The notes below the pieces were generated by a model. That model had not been told where the DNA came from. It was given only the letters and a program-made list of their open reading frames with translations, and made no database searches. This document shows positions 1 to 12,399 of a stretch of DNA of 64,000 nucleotides, piece by piece (the stretch's first letter is position 1; the number at the start of each line of letters is the position of its first letter). The position numbers were made by a program, and so were the translations under genes. The DNA lies in contig MU858186.1 of assembly GCA_033297075.1 (NCBI GenBank), positions 38,151-102,150 of the forward strand, written 5' to 3'. Origin of the DNA: Rhypophila decipiens. Taxonomy: Eukaryota; Ascomycota; Sordariomycetes; Sordariales; Naviculisporaceae.

Positions 1-1256
1 CTTGTTGGACTTGGCATGCTTGAACCAGTAGCTGACAAAGGCCGCCATCTGGGTCTCGTTGAGCTCGTTTGTGTACAAACTGGACGAGTAGAATGTCTCA
101 TGCTATATGTGATGATGTTAGAGAAATCTGGTCGGATCAATTGTCAATCAAGTCTTGGCTGCCGTTGACTTACATAGTTGTAGGGGTGGGTCTGGTCAAC
201 ATTCACGCCGTTGCCGAAATGTTTGACTTGGGCAAGCCAGTCACCCTGCTGTGCCAGGGCCAAAGTGGCATTTGTCTTCTTCATCAATGGTGCAAGTGCT
301 GCCTGAAGACCGGCTTTGTCACCGTAGAAAAGACCCTCCAGATTAGTGAAGGCCTTGGCGATGAACAAGCGCATATTGAGCTCTGCCGGCATCTCATTCA
401 ACGCAAAGTCCTGAACGGCTTTGAACCCGATCGTGGCGGCAGCTTCGGTGCGCCAGTTGACAGGCGCGACGAAGATGGTGACAACATCAGGAACTTGAAA
501 GGTGGCAAATCGGAACTCGGTGACGATGCCTATCGATGAGCCCGCTCCTCGGATGGCCCAGAAGATGTCCGGGTTCTCGGTCTTTGAGCAGTTCACCACT
601 GTTGAGTTGGCAAGAACGACCGTCGCGCCGACTATCCAGTCCAGAGCAAGGCCCTTGGTGTGAGAACTCATGCCGTAACCGCCATGGAGCGCATGGCCGC
701 CGACACCGACACTGATTCCATGTTAGCTCTGAAGAGAATCAGTTCCGGAATCGGGCAACGCTGTTACTCACCCTGGGCATGTGCCGTGGCTGACGGCCCT
801 CTTCCCCTGATTGTATAACTCCGATGCGACGTGGCCTAATCTGGCACCACCTTCGACCCTAGCAATGCCGGTGGTGTTGTCCAAGATGATCTTGTTCATC
901 CTATCCATCTCGATAGTTAGATGACCGTCTTCTCCTCCCAGACCAAACGACCCATAACTGTGGCCTCCACACTTTGCATTGGCCTTGACACCGATCCGAA
1001 CTGCACACGCGACAGCATCTTGGATGTGCTGCACATTGCTTGGGACGACGATGCCGACAGGGGTATAGTTGAGTCGCAAGTTGAAGGGCGAGACGTCGAG
1101 CTTCCAATCAGGAGACTCGAAACTGTCGGTGGGCACACCTGACTTTGACAGACATTCGGCAAGTGCTTCTGCTTTGTCAAAGGGCGAGGCAACGGTGGTA
1201 GGCAAGATTGATGCCAAGCCCAGCAACAGGGCGGAAAGAGGGATTTGCCGCAACAT
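1..1256 (-). CDS. Secreted FAD-linked oligosaccharide oxidase (AA7/BBE-like), 3' end cut by window edge
   Basis: Three exons are visible: 772-1256, 174-711 and 1-102 (continuing off the window). The introns are 60 nt and 71 nt, with GTGAGT and GTAAGT donors. A signal peptide covers about residues 1-23, followed by a PCMH-type FAD-binding domain. The motif GGHSYGSFG gives His99, and GTCPG, completed across intron 1, gives Cys160. These are the two positions that bind FAD covalently in glucooligosaccharide oxidases and berberine-bridge enzymes, so a bicovalent flavoenzyme is likely. The family oxidises the C1 hydroxyl of oligosaccharides, or acts in alkaloid and polyketide oxidation, and makes H2O2 outside the cell. 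The substrate cannot be read here because the C-terminal part is missing. It lies 10 kb from the PKS with unrelated genes between, so a role in that locus is not supported. Confidence 0.88.
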
Positions 1257-3288
1257 GGTGTGTGGCCGGTCTGTAACGTGATATAAACGAGATGTATGAC
1301 AGAGATATATGTCTGACCCGACGTTCTGAAACCGTGGGGATCTCCGTCTTCCGTTCTCGCTTCTGTCCTATACCCCAGATGGCGGGGATGAGAATCTGGG
1401 GATATGCAGCCCGAGTTTATAGTCGAGGGTTTCCAGAAAACAGTCTGGGGTATCTGAGGTCGGCCGCTTCCACCTAGTCGTCGCCGAAGAGCATGCACAA
1501 AGAAGAAGAATGTAGAAATGGCGCCACGCCGAGTCCTGAATCGTATGGCGGTCTCCCCACACTTAAATCTCCGTGGCTCGTAGCATCTCTGGACAAGAGC
1601 GCTCATCACTGCATCGGGCCACTTCAGCGATTTTGCCGATCAGTGTTTATTAACGGCCAGATTTGGCGGGCATTACTGCAGGCGAAACGGGCTGATCCCG
1701 GGGAACGACAAGACTGGAATGAACCGACGGGAGGCTGAAGCATGCCTTATGCTGGGGACAGGATTAATCTATCTCGCCGGGCAAACAATTCTTTTCTCCG
1801 TTGGGTCAGACTACCATAGTGAGCGATTTCCCATCTCAGGGGAGTGCAAGGGAGGCGCTGCACCACGTCTCCTGCAGTATAAGCCCGACTTGACGGCTCT
1901 TCGGGAAAGATAATCTGATGGCCACTAGGACCTCTGCTCTCGGATGGGGCCCTCGCGTGGGTGCGAGAGATCCGGACTTATCCACAGCGGTGGGACAAGC
2001 AAACGAAGGGAAGGCCGTCCCAAGGAGGATCGAGCCGCACTAGTCAATGCCATCCCGTGTCCGGTATGCGACCCAAGTAGATATCTTCATGGTTAGGTGT
2101 TGGGTCTAGATTGTGGCAGTCATGGGACACCTACTTGGCAACTCAAAACCCGCATTCTGTGTGGCGCTTCAGAAACAGAACCTCGGTGCTTGCCTAATGC
2201 TACTCATCGTTGGCCCTAGAACAAACGACGGACTCCGTGTATCTCTGTTCCAGGGGAATTGGCATCCTGGGTGCATCGCTCGACGATAGATTTGGGCATA
2301 TGGTGGGCGGATAGAATTACCCGGTGATCGGCCTGGCGCACCCCTTCCGGCCGTACATTAATAAGACTGGTATCGCAAGGTAGCAGTGGATCATGGAGCG
2401 GCAACACGTGGGGAAGGGTATCGAATGATTGCTGCAGGTACCGTATTGCATCATCTCATCATGGGAGAAACGATAGTTGGAGCAGATTTGTCGCCGAAAA
2501 GTTACACTTGATGTGAAAGATTGAAGAATGGGGAAAATATCGAGTGTCAACGGGTCATCAAGCCAGTCTGCCCCACTGCAGTCTATCTTGCCATCCTCAA
2601 ACCGCAGCTTACGGAAGAAAAGAATCCCCGGGACGATCCTTAAAATTCCATCAACACCTTTCTAAAAGATCCTCAGCGTGATTTTCATGGCCAAGTACGC
2701 ACTCGTCTCCGCTTAGCCCAGAAGCTCCCTTCATCACGGGTAAAATGCACCCCAGGGCGAAGAAAAAGTCCAGCAGCATTTAGCCACCGCTTTGGCTGAT
2801 CCGGTGGAATTGTACGAGAACCACTGTAGAAGGTTTACCTGCGAACAAGCGAGTCGGCAATCGCTTCCGTCTTACTTCTTCTTTCGGCAGTACACACCCA
2901 AAGCTACTCGGAGGGTCAGCCACCTTGTGCAGATGTCCGGGCAGAACCTAGTTATCGGGTCCCCAAATAGCCGAAGATTCCTGCAGCATCGCCCCTGTTT
3001 ACATTGGATGCTGACAGAGATATATACGGTCCTATAAGTATTAGCTTCAGCTGAAGGATGGATCTGCGTAATGTTTATATTGAGCCCCCAGTTCATCGCT
3101 CCGTCCATCCGAAATGTTGTACTAGCCATGGGAAGTTGGCTGACAAGACTAAGACCAACATGATCTTTCCGACTGAAAGTGGCAAATAAATACACGAAAT
3201 TGATCAACCAGATGAGCTCAGATGATAATCAAGGGCAGAAATGAAGCCATCGCGATAAAGCCAAACCAAAAGCAGTCACCGGACATGT
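1257..3288. other. Intergenic, no gene seen
   Basis: 2.0 kb between the head of the AA7-type oxidase and the tail of the glycine-rich protein gene. ORFs are short, lack splice-compatible continuation and show no family motif. It presumably carries the oxidase promoter. Confidence 0.6.
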
Positions 3289-5734
3289 TCAGTACACTCC
3301 ATATCTCCCACCTGCAGCCCAACAGCCCGTAGAGGCGGCTCTGTTTGTCGATGTCACATATTGAGTTTGTCTGTTGGCCTTGTCAGTAAATCGAAAACTG
3401 TCAAGATTCAAGTACGCTCATGACTTACCCAACCCAGACGGTGACCCAAGTATTCTGTTCAAGCATTAGGAACCGTTGTTCAACACAAGGCGGAACGACT
3501 TCAGGACTTACATAAGTTACATAATCGACTTTATATTTGGTCTGTTCGGCTTGTTGAGCATAAAAGGTTGTTGTCGCTACACCAGCCCTGTCGCAGACAG
3601 TTTGGGTCGGTGGCGTACTGTCAAATGTTGTTAGCGAAGTCTCATACGACAGGAGCATGACTTACAAAGTCTCCGTAACGGATACATGGACTATTTTGAA
3701 GATTTATCTGGTTAGTAACTAACAAAGACGGAGGCTCGTTGCGAAAAGGAAGAGCATAATATTACTCACCGGTCTCGAGTGATGTTCGTGCCCGGGCTGT
3801 GGATGTAACCGTGCTTGTGACGGTTGTATCCGCCGTTTCTGTGATTGTGGTGGCCGCAGCAGCCATGGCCAGCTTGCGTACCTCGACGACGACTGAATAA
3901 TTGTTCAAGATATTAGTCCTAACTCCTCACCTCAGACTGAACTGACGGATTGTCATCTCCATGTTTCTTACCCTCACCGTCAGCAGAGTCTCTTCTTCCT
4001 CTTCCACCACCGCCTCCGCCGCCTGCTTGATGTTAGCTCTCATGAACGACAAGCTCCAAGTAGAACGTGAAAGCACATACCACGAGAGCCGCCACCGCCT
4101 CCACCTCCGCCGGACCCTCCCCCAGAACCACCGCCTGGTAGGGTTAGCTTCAAATGAGCAAAGCACAAGTGTAAAAAATCATCGCGACGCTTGCTGGATT
4201 GTAAAGGAAACAACAGTACCTCTGTTACCTCCTCCTGATCCACCACCGCTGCCTCCGCCGCCGTTACCACCAGCGCCCCCACCGTTGCCACCGTTGCCAC
4301 CGCCTCCACCACTACCCCCTCCTCTGTTTCCTCCCGAACCGCTGAAACCCCCGCCGGAAGAACCACCTCCACCACGTCCGCTTCCGGAGCCACCTGAACC
4401 GCCACCTCGGCTTCCACCGCCTTGTCCACCCGACCCGGACCCGGAACCCGATCCACCACTCCCTCGGCCTCGGCCTCCTCCTCCCTGACCTCCACCATTC
4501 CCGCCTCCATTACCCCAGCTTCCGCCAGATCCACTTCCCGAGCCCCCGCCACCTCGTCCAGACCCCGATCCCGATGATCCCGACCCCCCGCTGCCACTTC
4601 CGCCTCCACCGCCCCTACCTCCCCCACCATTTCCATTCCCATTTGAGTTCGACCACCCCCAGCCACCCGAGCCGAACCAAGGACGACACCCGTCCCCACA
4701 GGTACTCGGCTTTGGCTGACCAACAACAGGTGAATTATCCGGCTTCGGCTTCGGCTGGGCTTGCCCTTGAGGGTATCGACAAACGGCGACGACGGTTTGA
4801 GTGGTGGCGTAATATGACGTCTGCGTACCGATCGTGGACGTCTGGGCGATGGTTACCTCGATCGTGGTCACCGGGGCGGGGAGCCATCGTGTCAAGGTCT
4901 GGGTACGCAGGGCGTCGCCGCAGGCATGGTCGGTTATGGTTGGTGCGTCGGCGTAGGTTGTGTCGGTTTCTGTTAGGGTTGTTTGGATCGCTACACACAA
5001 AGACGGGGAAGGAAATATTAATTAGCCAAGCTTGCCTTGCAAAGGCCGTTTGTTCTATGATGAATGGCAAGGTTTGGTTTGTTGAGGGAGGGAGGCTAAG
5101 AGATGATAGTCGAGTTAAGTTTTGGCTTGACTTACTAACACCCTTTGCTGTCGTGGTCACACCAACCACCACGGTCGGTGTCACGGTAGTGTAGACCTTC
5201 TCCGGCGTCGTGACGGTGATGCGAAATTCTCTAACCACCCGGAAATTGACCGTCTCGGCTTGAAGTACAATCGTCCAGTCGCCGTTGTGCATTTGTGAGT
5301 ACGCAATCTCACTGGTCAGCCTTCTTGTTAGCATGTACAGCCTCGATAAAGGTTCATGAGGTATGGACGTGTAGACGCTAACCAGCTAGACTGTTGTTCT
5401 TGGCCATCCTCTTGCATGCTGATACCGGTACACGGATACTGGGTGCCTTCGGGGTCGACGAGGATCGGGGCTACTGTATCGGCCTCGCCGCAACCTGTAT
5501 GGGTAAGGAAGGGTACTACGGTCAGCAGAGGGAATGAGTGAAGAATGATCTGTTTGAAGTCTTACTCTCGAACATGGAAGTGAATGTGAACGGATCATCA
5601 CTGCTCCCATCAACCAGATAACTCCCCCCATTGGAATAATCCAGTCCTGTGCATCTGCATGTGCCCAAATCAGCTAACGCGTGGAGAGAAAACAGGGCTA
5701 TCCAAGCCAAAAGGCATTGGAAATAACAGGCCAT
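3289..5734 (-). CDS. Secreted glycine-rich, threonine-rich cell-surface protein (11-exon model)
   Basis: Exons: 5566-5734, 5383-5494, 5136-5311, about 4220-4990, 4081-4134, 3972-4022, 3770-3892, 3666-3690, 3512-3617, 3429-3454 and 3289-3370. Their sum is 1695 nt, or 564 residues plus stop, and all phases agree. The protein opens with a signal peptide (about residues 1-22, hydrophobic core LLAWIALFSLHALA). A small Cys-containing N-terminal region follows, then a Thr/Val-rich stretch, a roughly 170-residue Gly/Ser-rich segment, more short Gly-rich exons, and Thr-rich segments likely to be O-glycosylated. No catalytic motif, membrane anchor or GPI signal is visible. An extracellular matrix or wall protein is the likely role. 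The donor at the end of exon 4 is ambiguous (4220 or 4229). A Pro-rich plus-strand frame over 3961-4488 is only the complement of the Gly repeats. I do not recognise a named family. Confidence 0.65.
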
Positions 5735-6874
5735 GGCGGCCAGCTCGTTGTCGAATTTCTGTTCTTTATTCTTTCGCTGAAGGAGTCCCTCAGACAAACC
5801 AGCGACAGGGTTCGTGTTCGTAAAGGTGGAACAAAGGCCTTTAAGCGCATAGGTACGGCTGGTTCACGTTGCGATGGGATATCACACATCTCTATATGTG
5901 TCAGCTCGTCATGATTACCAGCTGTGATTGTATTTTTCGAGATTCGCAACCTTAGTTCTTCAACTTCTTCTAATCTATTCCCAATATCAAGTAGCATCTG
6001 ACAGCTGCAAGCATATATCACACTCTGGCGACTTCCCAGAGACCTGGGAGAAGGAAGCGCACGATGTCACGGATATCCCCAACTCAACATCATGACTGAT
6101 ATTGCCTTGCTCAAATTTCGAGGCCATTCCTTGCTGTCAGATATCAGGCTATTTTGAGCGAGGCCAGATGAGGAAGGAGAAGTCTATAAACAATAACACC
6201 ATGTCAAACTATTCTTGGGGAACTCATGCAAGTATGTGGCGACATATGCCAACGAAGACACCACAAACTAGAGGGACATGAGCTGGCAGATATAGCACTA
6301 CCAATGACGTTTAAGGATGATGGGAGTGATGTGAGCCCAGGTGGTGCTCACGATGCTTCGTCTCGCGCTTCGAGGATTCTTGTGTGAGACTCAGGTAGTA
6401 CGTAAATGTACTCGGGTCTTTATCAAAATAACCGGTCGGCGGGTTGTTGTGAAGGGGAAAGTGTGCGTGACCACATCCCCCTCAAAACAAGCCTTTTGAC
6501 AGCCCGGTAGATTACCACCCCTCGTTGCGTCATGTCGGCAGCTGCGCTCGACGGAACTCCCCGATATTCTCCTGTTGGTCCAAAATCTCCGCCATAGCAC
6601 CAGCGCGGTTGCAGTTTTCACGCAAAGTATGTAGGTAGAGAAGGGTTACCACGGTCCAAAGGTTGACCCGGGGAATTCAAGCTTCCCGCAAGTTTGTCAT
6701 GGACTGACTGTATACCAGTACCAACACAAACCACACAAGGCGCCAAGGTGCGAGATTTTGTCAGGGCGGGAAAAGGAAGCAAAATATGTGTGGCGCCAGC
6801 GCAGACACTAGAGATCAAGAAAGAAAAAAGATTTGGGATGTACTAAAAAAAGATCTGGAATGTACTAAAAGAAA
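5735..6874. other. Intergenic, no gene seen
   Basis: 1.1 kb upstream of the glycine-rich protein gene and downstream of the tRNA-Gly gene. I see no coding signal, and no repeat beyond short A-rich runs near 6845-6870. Confidence 0.55.
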
Positions 6875-6945
6875 TGCGTCAGCCGCGAATCGAACGCGGG
6901 GCCCATCGATGGCAACGATGGATTTTACCACTAAACCACTAACGC
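6875..6945 (-). tRNA. tRNA-Gly (GCC anticodon)
   Basis: The minus strand folds as a 71-nt intronless cloverleaf. The acceptor GCGTTAG pairs with CTGACGC (one G-U), with discriminator A. The D-arm region is TGGTTTAGTGGTA, an A-box match. The anticodon loop TTGCCAT sits on a CATCG/CGATG stem and reads GCC. The T-arm contains GTTCGATTC, a B-box match. This is the standard eukaryotic tRNA-Gly(GCC) form. The minus-strand flank downstream has T runs (the A runs just left on the plus strand) that suit Pol III termination. Confidence 0.95.
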
Positions 6946-7277
6946 TTGTCTATCGGATAATTGCATATTGCATATACAGCATTTGACTTTTAAGTAGTTA
7001 GTGGATTCTGTCAATTTGTCTGATCTAGAGGCTAAGCACCACACCTAATCTTTTCGCTTGTGATTTTGCTGGTTGAGCTTGACTGCTTCAGGCGGCAGAC
7101 GGCTCGACAAAAGGCCAAAGAAGACTTTTGGCCATTGGAGTCTGATAATTTACACCAACTGCTCCTTTTTAGTATGTGGCATCGAGTTCGGAAATTGGTA
7201 CTCTCAAACGCCTTGCCATTCGCCTCAAGTCAAAATACTTAGATACAGGAACAAACCCTATACTCTATACCCGTCTC
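6946..7277. other. Short intergenic gap
   Basis: About 330 nt between the tRNA-Gly 5' end and the stop codon of the GH10 gene. No gene seen. It contains the tRNA 5' flank and the xylanase 3' UTR. Confidence 0.5.
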
Positions 7278-8806
7278 CTATAGAACAGCCATGGCAGCTA
7301 GCACGCCAAGACACCAACACGCCATGGTCCCAAATATCGAATCTAGCCCGGCAAATACAGCAGGCACCCCCAACAATGACCCAGTACTCCTCAACGCTGC
7401 ATCAGCAGCATCATCACCAACACCTCCTGCTCCGTTCATATTTCCACCTCCCCCAGCACGTCCAGCCGCAGTCATATTGGCAATCAACGAAGAACCATTC
7501 CTATTCCCGCCGCCAGCCAGAGTACCATTTATTGCGCCAGCTGCCTCACCAGAGACAACAGCCCTAACGCTCTCGGCAACAGCAAGCAGCAAATTCTCAA
7601 CAGCAAAATAAGCAGGCTTCTTTGTGAAATTAGCCGTGAACAGACACGCATCTCCCAATCCCGGAAATGTCGATGGGATCCAGCTGTACTTGTCGGTAAA
7701 CTGCCACACCGTGATGCCCACACATTTCGGCACGGCAAGGCATGCCCCCACCGCCGACACATAATCCGTCGCTTGCTGGGCGAGATCGTCTTCCGAGGCG
7801 GGAAGTTTCGTATGCGCGATATCGAGCTCTGACAAGGTGACTTCCAGGTCCAAATCCGTGAATCGTTTCAGTGTCGCCGTGAGGTTTGCTTGACTTGGCG
7901 TGATCCCAACCCGGAGGTGGGCTTGAAAGCCCAGTCCGTCGATGCGCGCGCCTCCGTCACGAATTATCTGGACTATTCTTGCGGCGCCATCTGCTTTGCG
8001 CTGAGAGGTCTCGAGGTTGAAGTCGTTGTAGTAGAGTTTTGCAGTCGGGTCGGCTTTCGCCGCCGCGAGGAAGGATATCGGCAGATAGTCGGTCCCCAGG
8101 ACCCGGAGGAAGACACTGTCGCGGAAAGTGCCGTTTTCGTTTAGGGCCTCGTTGACTACGTCCCAGGAGTAGCATTGCCCTTTGTAGTGGGATACTACGG
8201 TCTGTATGTGGTTTTCGATTGCGGCTGTTAGGGTCTCGCGGGTCCAGGTTCCGTTTTGGACTGTGAATCTGTTAGATCGGGGATTCGGGATCTAGTTTTC
8301 TTGGAGTGGAGGTAATGCTCACCGAATGTTGGAAGCTGCGAGTGCCACGTTCTGTGGCAAGGAACCTGGGTCAGTGACGTATTGCCGGATGGACGAGAAA
8401 TGAACAAGACTTACAATGCGTGACATCTAAACATTTGTCCGTTGGCATCTACACGATCGGCAACAGAGTCCGTGTTGCCAAATTCGAAATCGCCCTCGGT
8501 TGGTTGTATAGGGCCCCATTTTTGCGAGTTTTCTGGCACGACCATCCCAAACTCGTTCTTGTTACTGGCGATAGCTTGATAGGCCGCATCGTCAAAGACA
8601 TTCACGTCCATTGTATTGCCAAAATGGTGCTTGCCCGCGGCGACAAAGAGAGAGTGTAGGCCCCGACTTGGTGAGGGCGAGGAGGAAGGTGTCGGGGCCC
8701 GTATCGTCGTGCCTTGTGCTGAGACATATCTGGTATGGATTGAAAAGAGAAGAAGGGTCGCGAGTAGCGTTTTCGTAGCTAGTATTATCGTCATTTTACT
8801 GTCCAA
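7278..8806 (-). CDS. GH10 endo-1,4-beta-xylanase with a GPI-anchor-like C-terminus
   Basis: Exons 8415-8806, 8323-8351 and 7278-8260 give 467 residues. A start at 8794 is also possible. A signal peptide ends near the Ala-Gln at residue 31, followed by a Ser/Pro linker. The GH10 barrel carries the acid/base Glu178 in WDVVNEAL and the nucleophile Glu285 in VTLSELDI, with the WHSQLP strand motif formed across the first intron. It should hydrolyse xylan backbones outside the cell. The tail is unusual: after the barrel there is a low-complexity Gly/Asn/Ala segment of roughly 100 residues, ending in a 20-residue hydrophobic stretch (448-467). This resembles a GPI-attachment signal, so the enzyme may be wall- or membrane-tethered rather than free. 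There is no CBM1. Plus-strand frames over 7291-7611 are shadows. Confidence 0.9.
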
Positions 8807-10979
8807 ATTCTGTGGTTGGATGTATTTCCTAGTATTTCCGAGAACAATGGGTAGACGTTCTAGAACTCGTCAAAACCAACGTTGGTGATTCGAACCCAGG
8901 ATCTTCTGGAAAACTATTGTGTAACTCGCTGCAGGTCGGGAAATTCCTTGATCAATAATTTTCTATGGTTTCTGAAGCTCACTTTGTATCGAGGCATCTG
9001 ATCTATGTATACTCGCAGCAAAACTTTCCCTTGAACTTCTGTCATTATCCGCTATACCAGTCTTGTATTCGCTTTGGCCTCAGAACATTGATTTCCCGCA
9101 CACGCATTGATGATCTCCATCGCTTTTTTTGAGCTTCAGTCTTCATCCCAATTGCGTAGGCTGGAGTCGTCGGTTCTTTCGGCTGATGTAGATCATTCGC
9201 GTTTCAGAGATAATAGTCCCTCATCGTGAGACGCGAGACAAGGGTCGTGCGTCAAGGACAACATGTTATGCATAATGTTTTATGAAACGATGTTACAGTG
9301 GTCCGATACTTTATCCATCCCATGTTCCATTCTTCAATTGTTATTGAGTTGTCAGGTGCAGCGATTCGGAAAGAGAATCAAGGCCCGCGTTTGCCAAGGA
9401 AATGGCGATCCTACTCTGGCCAAACACGTCCCCAGGAATAGCCTGATACTACCCACTGTTCACTGACATGAAGATAATTTGTTGGTAAATCCAAAGGAGA
9501 GCACAGAAAGAGAGCAGCGTGCCGTGTCGGACTTCGGCGGTGGAGTGTACTCTGTGCACTTCTGCTGATAGAATGTTGTAGTCTTCATAACCCGATTACT
9601 CCGCAGTCCAGGGCCACCGAGTTGCACCGATGAAAGCCCTTGGCTGCCCAATGATGCATTGCTCTGTTCATTGGATATGCCTTCCTCATTTTTGGTTATT
9701 CGAGTCATGCCTTGTTTCTGCATCTTTATTGATCGGGTCTACAGGGCAATTACTCTGCCCCGAAAGAAATAAGCTCAAGACAGGTGGACTTCCGTCAGCG
9801 AACGTGGTAAATAGAAGCTAAAATGGATTCACCGTCCTCAGCCGCCAAGCCAATGTTACCGAGTACCTAGGCAGGAGACAAGATAGATTGCCGGTCCTCT
9901 TCTAGTAGGGATCTACAATAAATAACCGCAGCCTTCTTATCTACGACCTGCTGCCAAGAACCCCGGAGACTGGGCGTAAGCTGAGGATAGACCAGCCGAC
10001 CAGCCAAGATCGGGTACGCCCCACAAACAGTACTGCGTATTCGTACTGTACACGGGCATATTCTTTATTCTATGACGAGGCGGCAACTCGGACTGTCAGA
10101 ATGTTATTCGGACTGTGTAGGCCTAGACGCACTTTATATTCTAGGTCCGAGTCTATATGGGGTACAGGGACAAAGCGGGACAGAATCTCGTAATGAGAAC
10201 TAAGACTAGACTTAGAAAAAGTGAACAGATTTCCGGGTTAAGACATAACAAAACAGTATTATAGCAGCGAGAAGATGAGTCTATCGTTTAGTTGATTTAC
10301 TTTCCAAAAATGATCTTCGTAGGTTGTTACCTTGGTACCCTTGGCAACAAAGCTGCCTAGGTAGGCAAGGTCCGAATTGACGTAGCACAGTCCGAGTTCT
10401 CCACTTCTTTACCAAGAATAAGATATATCCAGATCCAGCAACCGGGAATGAGAGCATATCACACTCTGTCTGACCTATACCTTGATATGATGTATGCGTA
10501 GGCTTTCAGTCACCACTGAACTGCGACGTCGGCACGTCGTGCTGTCTTTCCGACCTTGGCATTGCATGGCTGTGCGACGAGATATCGGGAACGGGGTCCT
10601 CCAAATGCCGACAATCACTGACATTGTAAAATTAGGTGAAGAAAAGACCCGGATTTCAAATGCCAAAGAAAAGTCATCAGAAGGCGCCACTGTCATGGTC
10701 AGAGATATTACTGACAAATCGAGGGTTAGGGTTACGAAGTTTGATATCTCAAGAGATGCAACACAGTTCCATTTTGTCAAAATAAATTGTGGATCGAGAA
10801 GAGCACGACGCATGATAATGGAAGATTGTAGAATTTTTGTGGTAAATAATTGAATTTTCGAATATCGCACGGGAGACCTCTTTAGGTCTTTTAGCTACCT
10901 AGGTTCACAAGTCTGATATCGCTAAAATCTCAGAATCTGTGCACAGTGCCCGACATCACACCGCTCAAGAAATTACCCC
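8807..10979. other. Intergenic, no gene seen
   Basis: 2.2 kb between the xylanase start and the O-methyltransferase stop. Complementary short frames at about 10475-10870 have no recognisable family and no splice continuation. A GGTTCGAATC-like motif near 8888 does not fold as a tRNA. Confidence 0.55.
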
Positions 10980-12399
10980 TCAACACTCCCAAACAACCTC
11001 AATCAGCCCAATAGGGGGAACATCCAAGGGATAGCCCAGCGATGTCATGCCGACAATCTTGAAGCGCTCGTCCGCTTGGCGGAAGATGTTCTTCCAGTCC
11101 TCAGCCTCGCGCTCGCGGCCGTTGGTCTGCGTCAGCATCATCATGTCATACGCCCGGGCTGACCGCTCCGCCATCAGTGACATGTTGCCTGGCGGAGGGA
11201 CCAAGCTGTCAATGACCATGATCTTGGTTCCAGGTCTCATGGCTGGGATTTGGTTCTTGATTATGCGAACGCAGTAGTCTAGATTGTTTTGTCTTTGGTT
11301 AGTGATTGCTTTGGCTGCCTACGAAGATGTGAATGAAGAATGAAACTTACGATCCGGCCAATTGTGGAAGCATTGTTTGATGATATACACATCTGCAACT
11401 GTCGTCTGCGGAGTAAAGAAGTTGTACGCCTCAAACTTGATACGGTCGCGAAGATCAGGGGGGAGAGCAGCTTCCGCGCCCTGGATCATGGGAGGTAGGT
11501 CCTGTACAATGAAGTTGGGATCCGGGGAGATCTTGGCAATCATAATGGCGTCCATGCCCCGTGATCCACCGACATCAACAACCGTGACCTTGCCGAGATT
11601 CTTGAACGGGCCAGCATTCGAGTGCAGGAACTTGGGCAGGTTTGGCGATCGGCTGTTGTACTTGGCAAAGGAAGTCATGGCATTGACGAATTTCGACGCG
11701 TGTTCGGGGTTGCTCTGCAGCAAGTCGTACAAAGTGACCTCCTTGCCGGCCATGATGGACACGGCCGTGTGGGTCGGCTCTTGGTCTTGCCACTTCTCGA
11801 GGGCCTCGACTGTTCTGCACTGCGCTTGGTGGGTATGTTCCGAGAGCAGCCAGAGGCCGTCTGCAAGCATGGGGTCCTCGGCCAGCTTGCGAGACGCCAG
11901 GGTGTGGGCGACAAATCCTTCGCGCGGCTCACAGAAGAGTCGGTGATGGCACATGGCGTATCGCAAAACCCGTCGAAGGTCAATTGGGTGGACTCCGACT
12001 TGTTTGCCAAGGTCGTCAAAGGAGACTTGGCCGTGAATGGGTACTTTCTGTGCAACTTTCCATTTCGAAATGGCCTGCAGACTGGTTCCGTTGTACTGTG
12101 GATGGTACCAATATCATTAGCCCATCGCTCACCATGCCGAGTTTCAGCAAGATTCAACATACCAGCGGACGTAGAGAGGGAAATGGACCGACCAAGAGGT
12201 CGACCAGTTCCATGGCGGCTGCTATGGCCTTGTTCTTGGCGTCTTCGACATGCGCACCATCGGGCCCAACCTCCATGACCGCTGGGCCATCGACATCGAA
12301 GGATGGAGGGGGAAGGTTGTTTGCTTTCAGGTAGGAGTCGACAACTTTGACATTGCGGAAGATGGTCTCAGAGAGCTTGGAGATGGTAGTTTCAGGCAT
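10980..12399 (-). CDS. SAM-dependent O-methyltransferase (plant-type OMT family, Methyltransf_2)
   Basis: Exons 12163-12399, 11351-12095 and 10980-11278 give 426 residues, with introns of 67 and 72 nt. An N-terminal helical dimerisation/winged-helix region covers about residues 90-150. The SAM-binding motif VVDVGGSRG is near residue 255, and the general-base motif HNWPD (His323) is completed across intron 2. The C-terminal part holds the usual IKNQIPAMRPGTKIMVIDS region. Such enzymes methylate phenolic hydroxyls of aromatic polyketides. The gene is transcribed away from the NR-PKS that starts 2.56 kb away, so it is the natural tailoring partner. That link is inference from position. Confidence 0.9.

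Noticed and set aside
3961..4488. Pro-rich 175-codon plus-strand frame
   Set aside because: It is the complement of the Gly-rich repeats of the minus-strand secreted protein; Gly codons read as Pro on the other strand.
7291..7611. Plus-strand Ala/Pro-rich frame over the xylanase tail
   Set aside because: Mirror of the low-complexity C-terminus of the GH10 gene, whose frame is supported by catalytic motifs.
8870..8900. GGTTCGAATC B-box-like motif (minus)
   Set aside because: The flanking bases do not form a T stem and no A-box lies at the right distance.
10715..10740. Telomere-like GGGTTAGGGTTA
   Set aside because: Only two units, internal, without a longer array.
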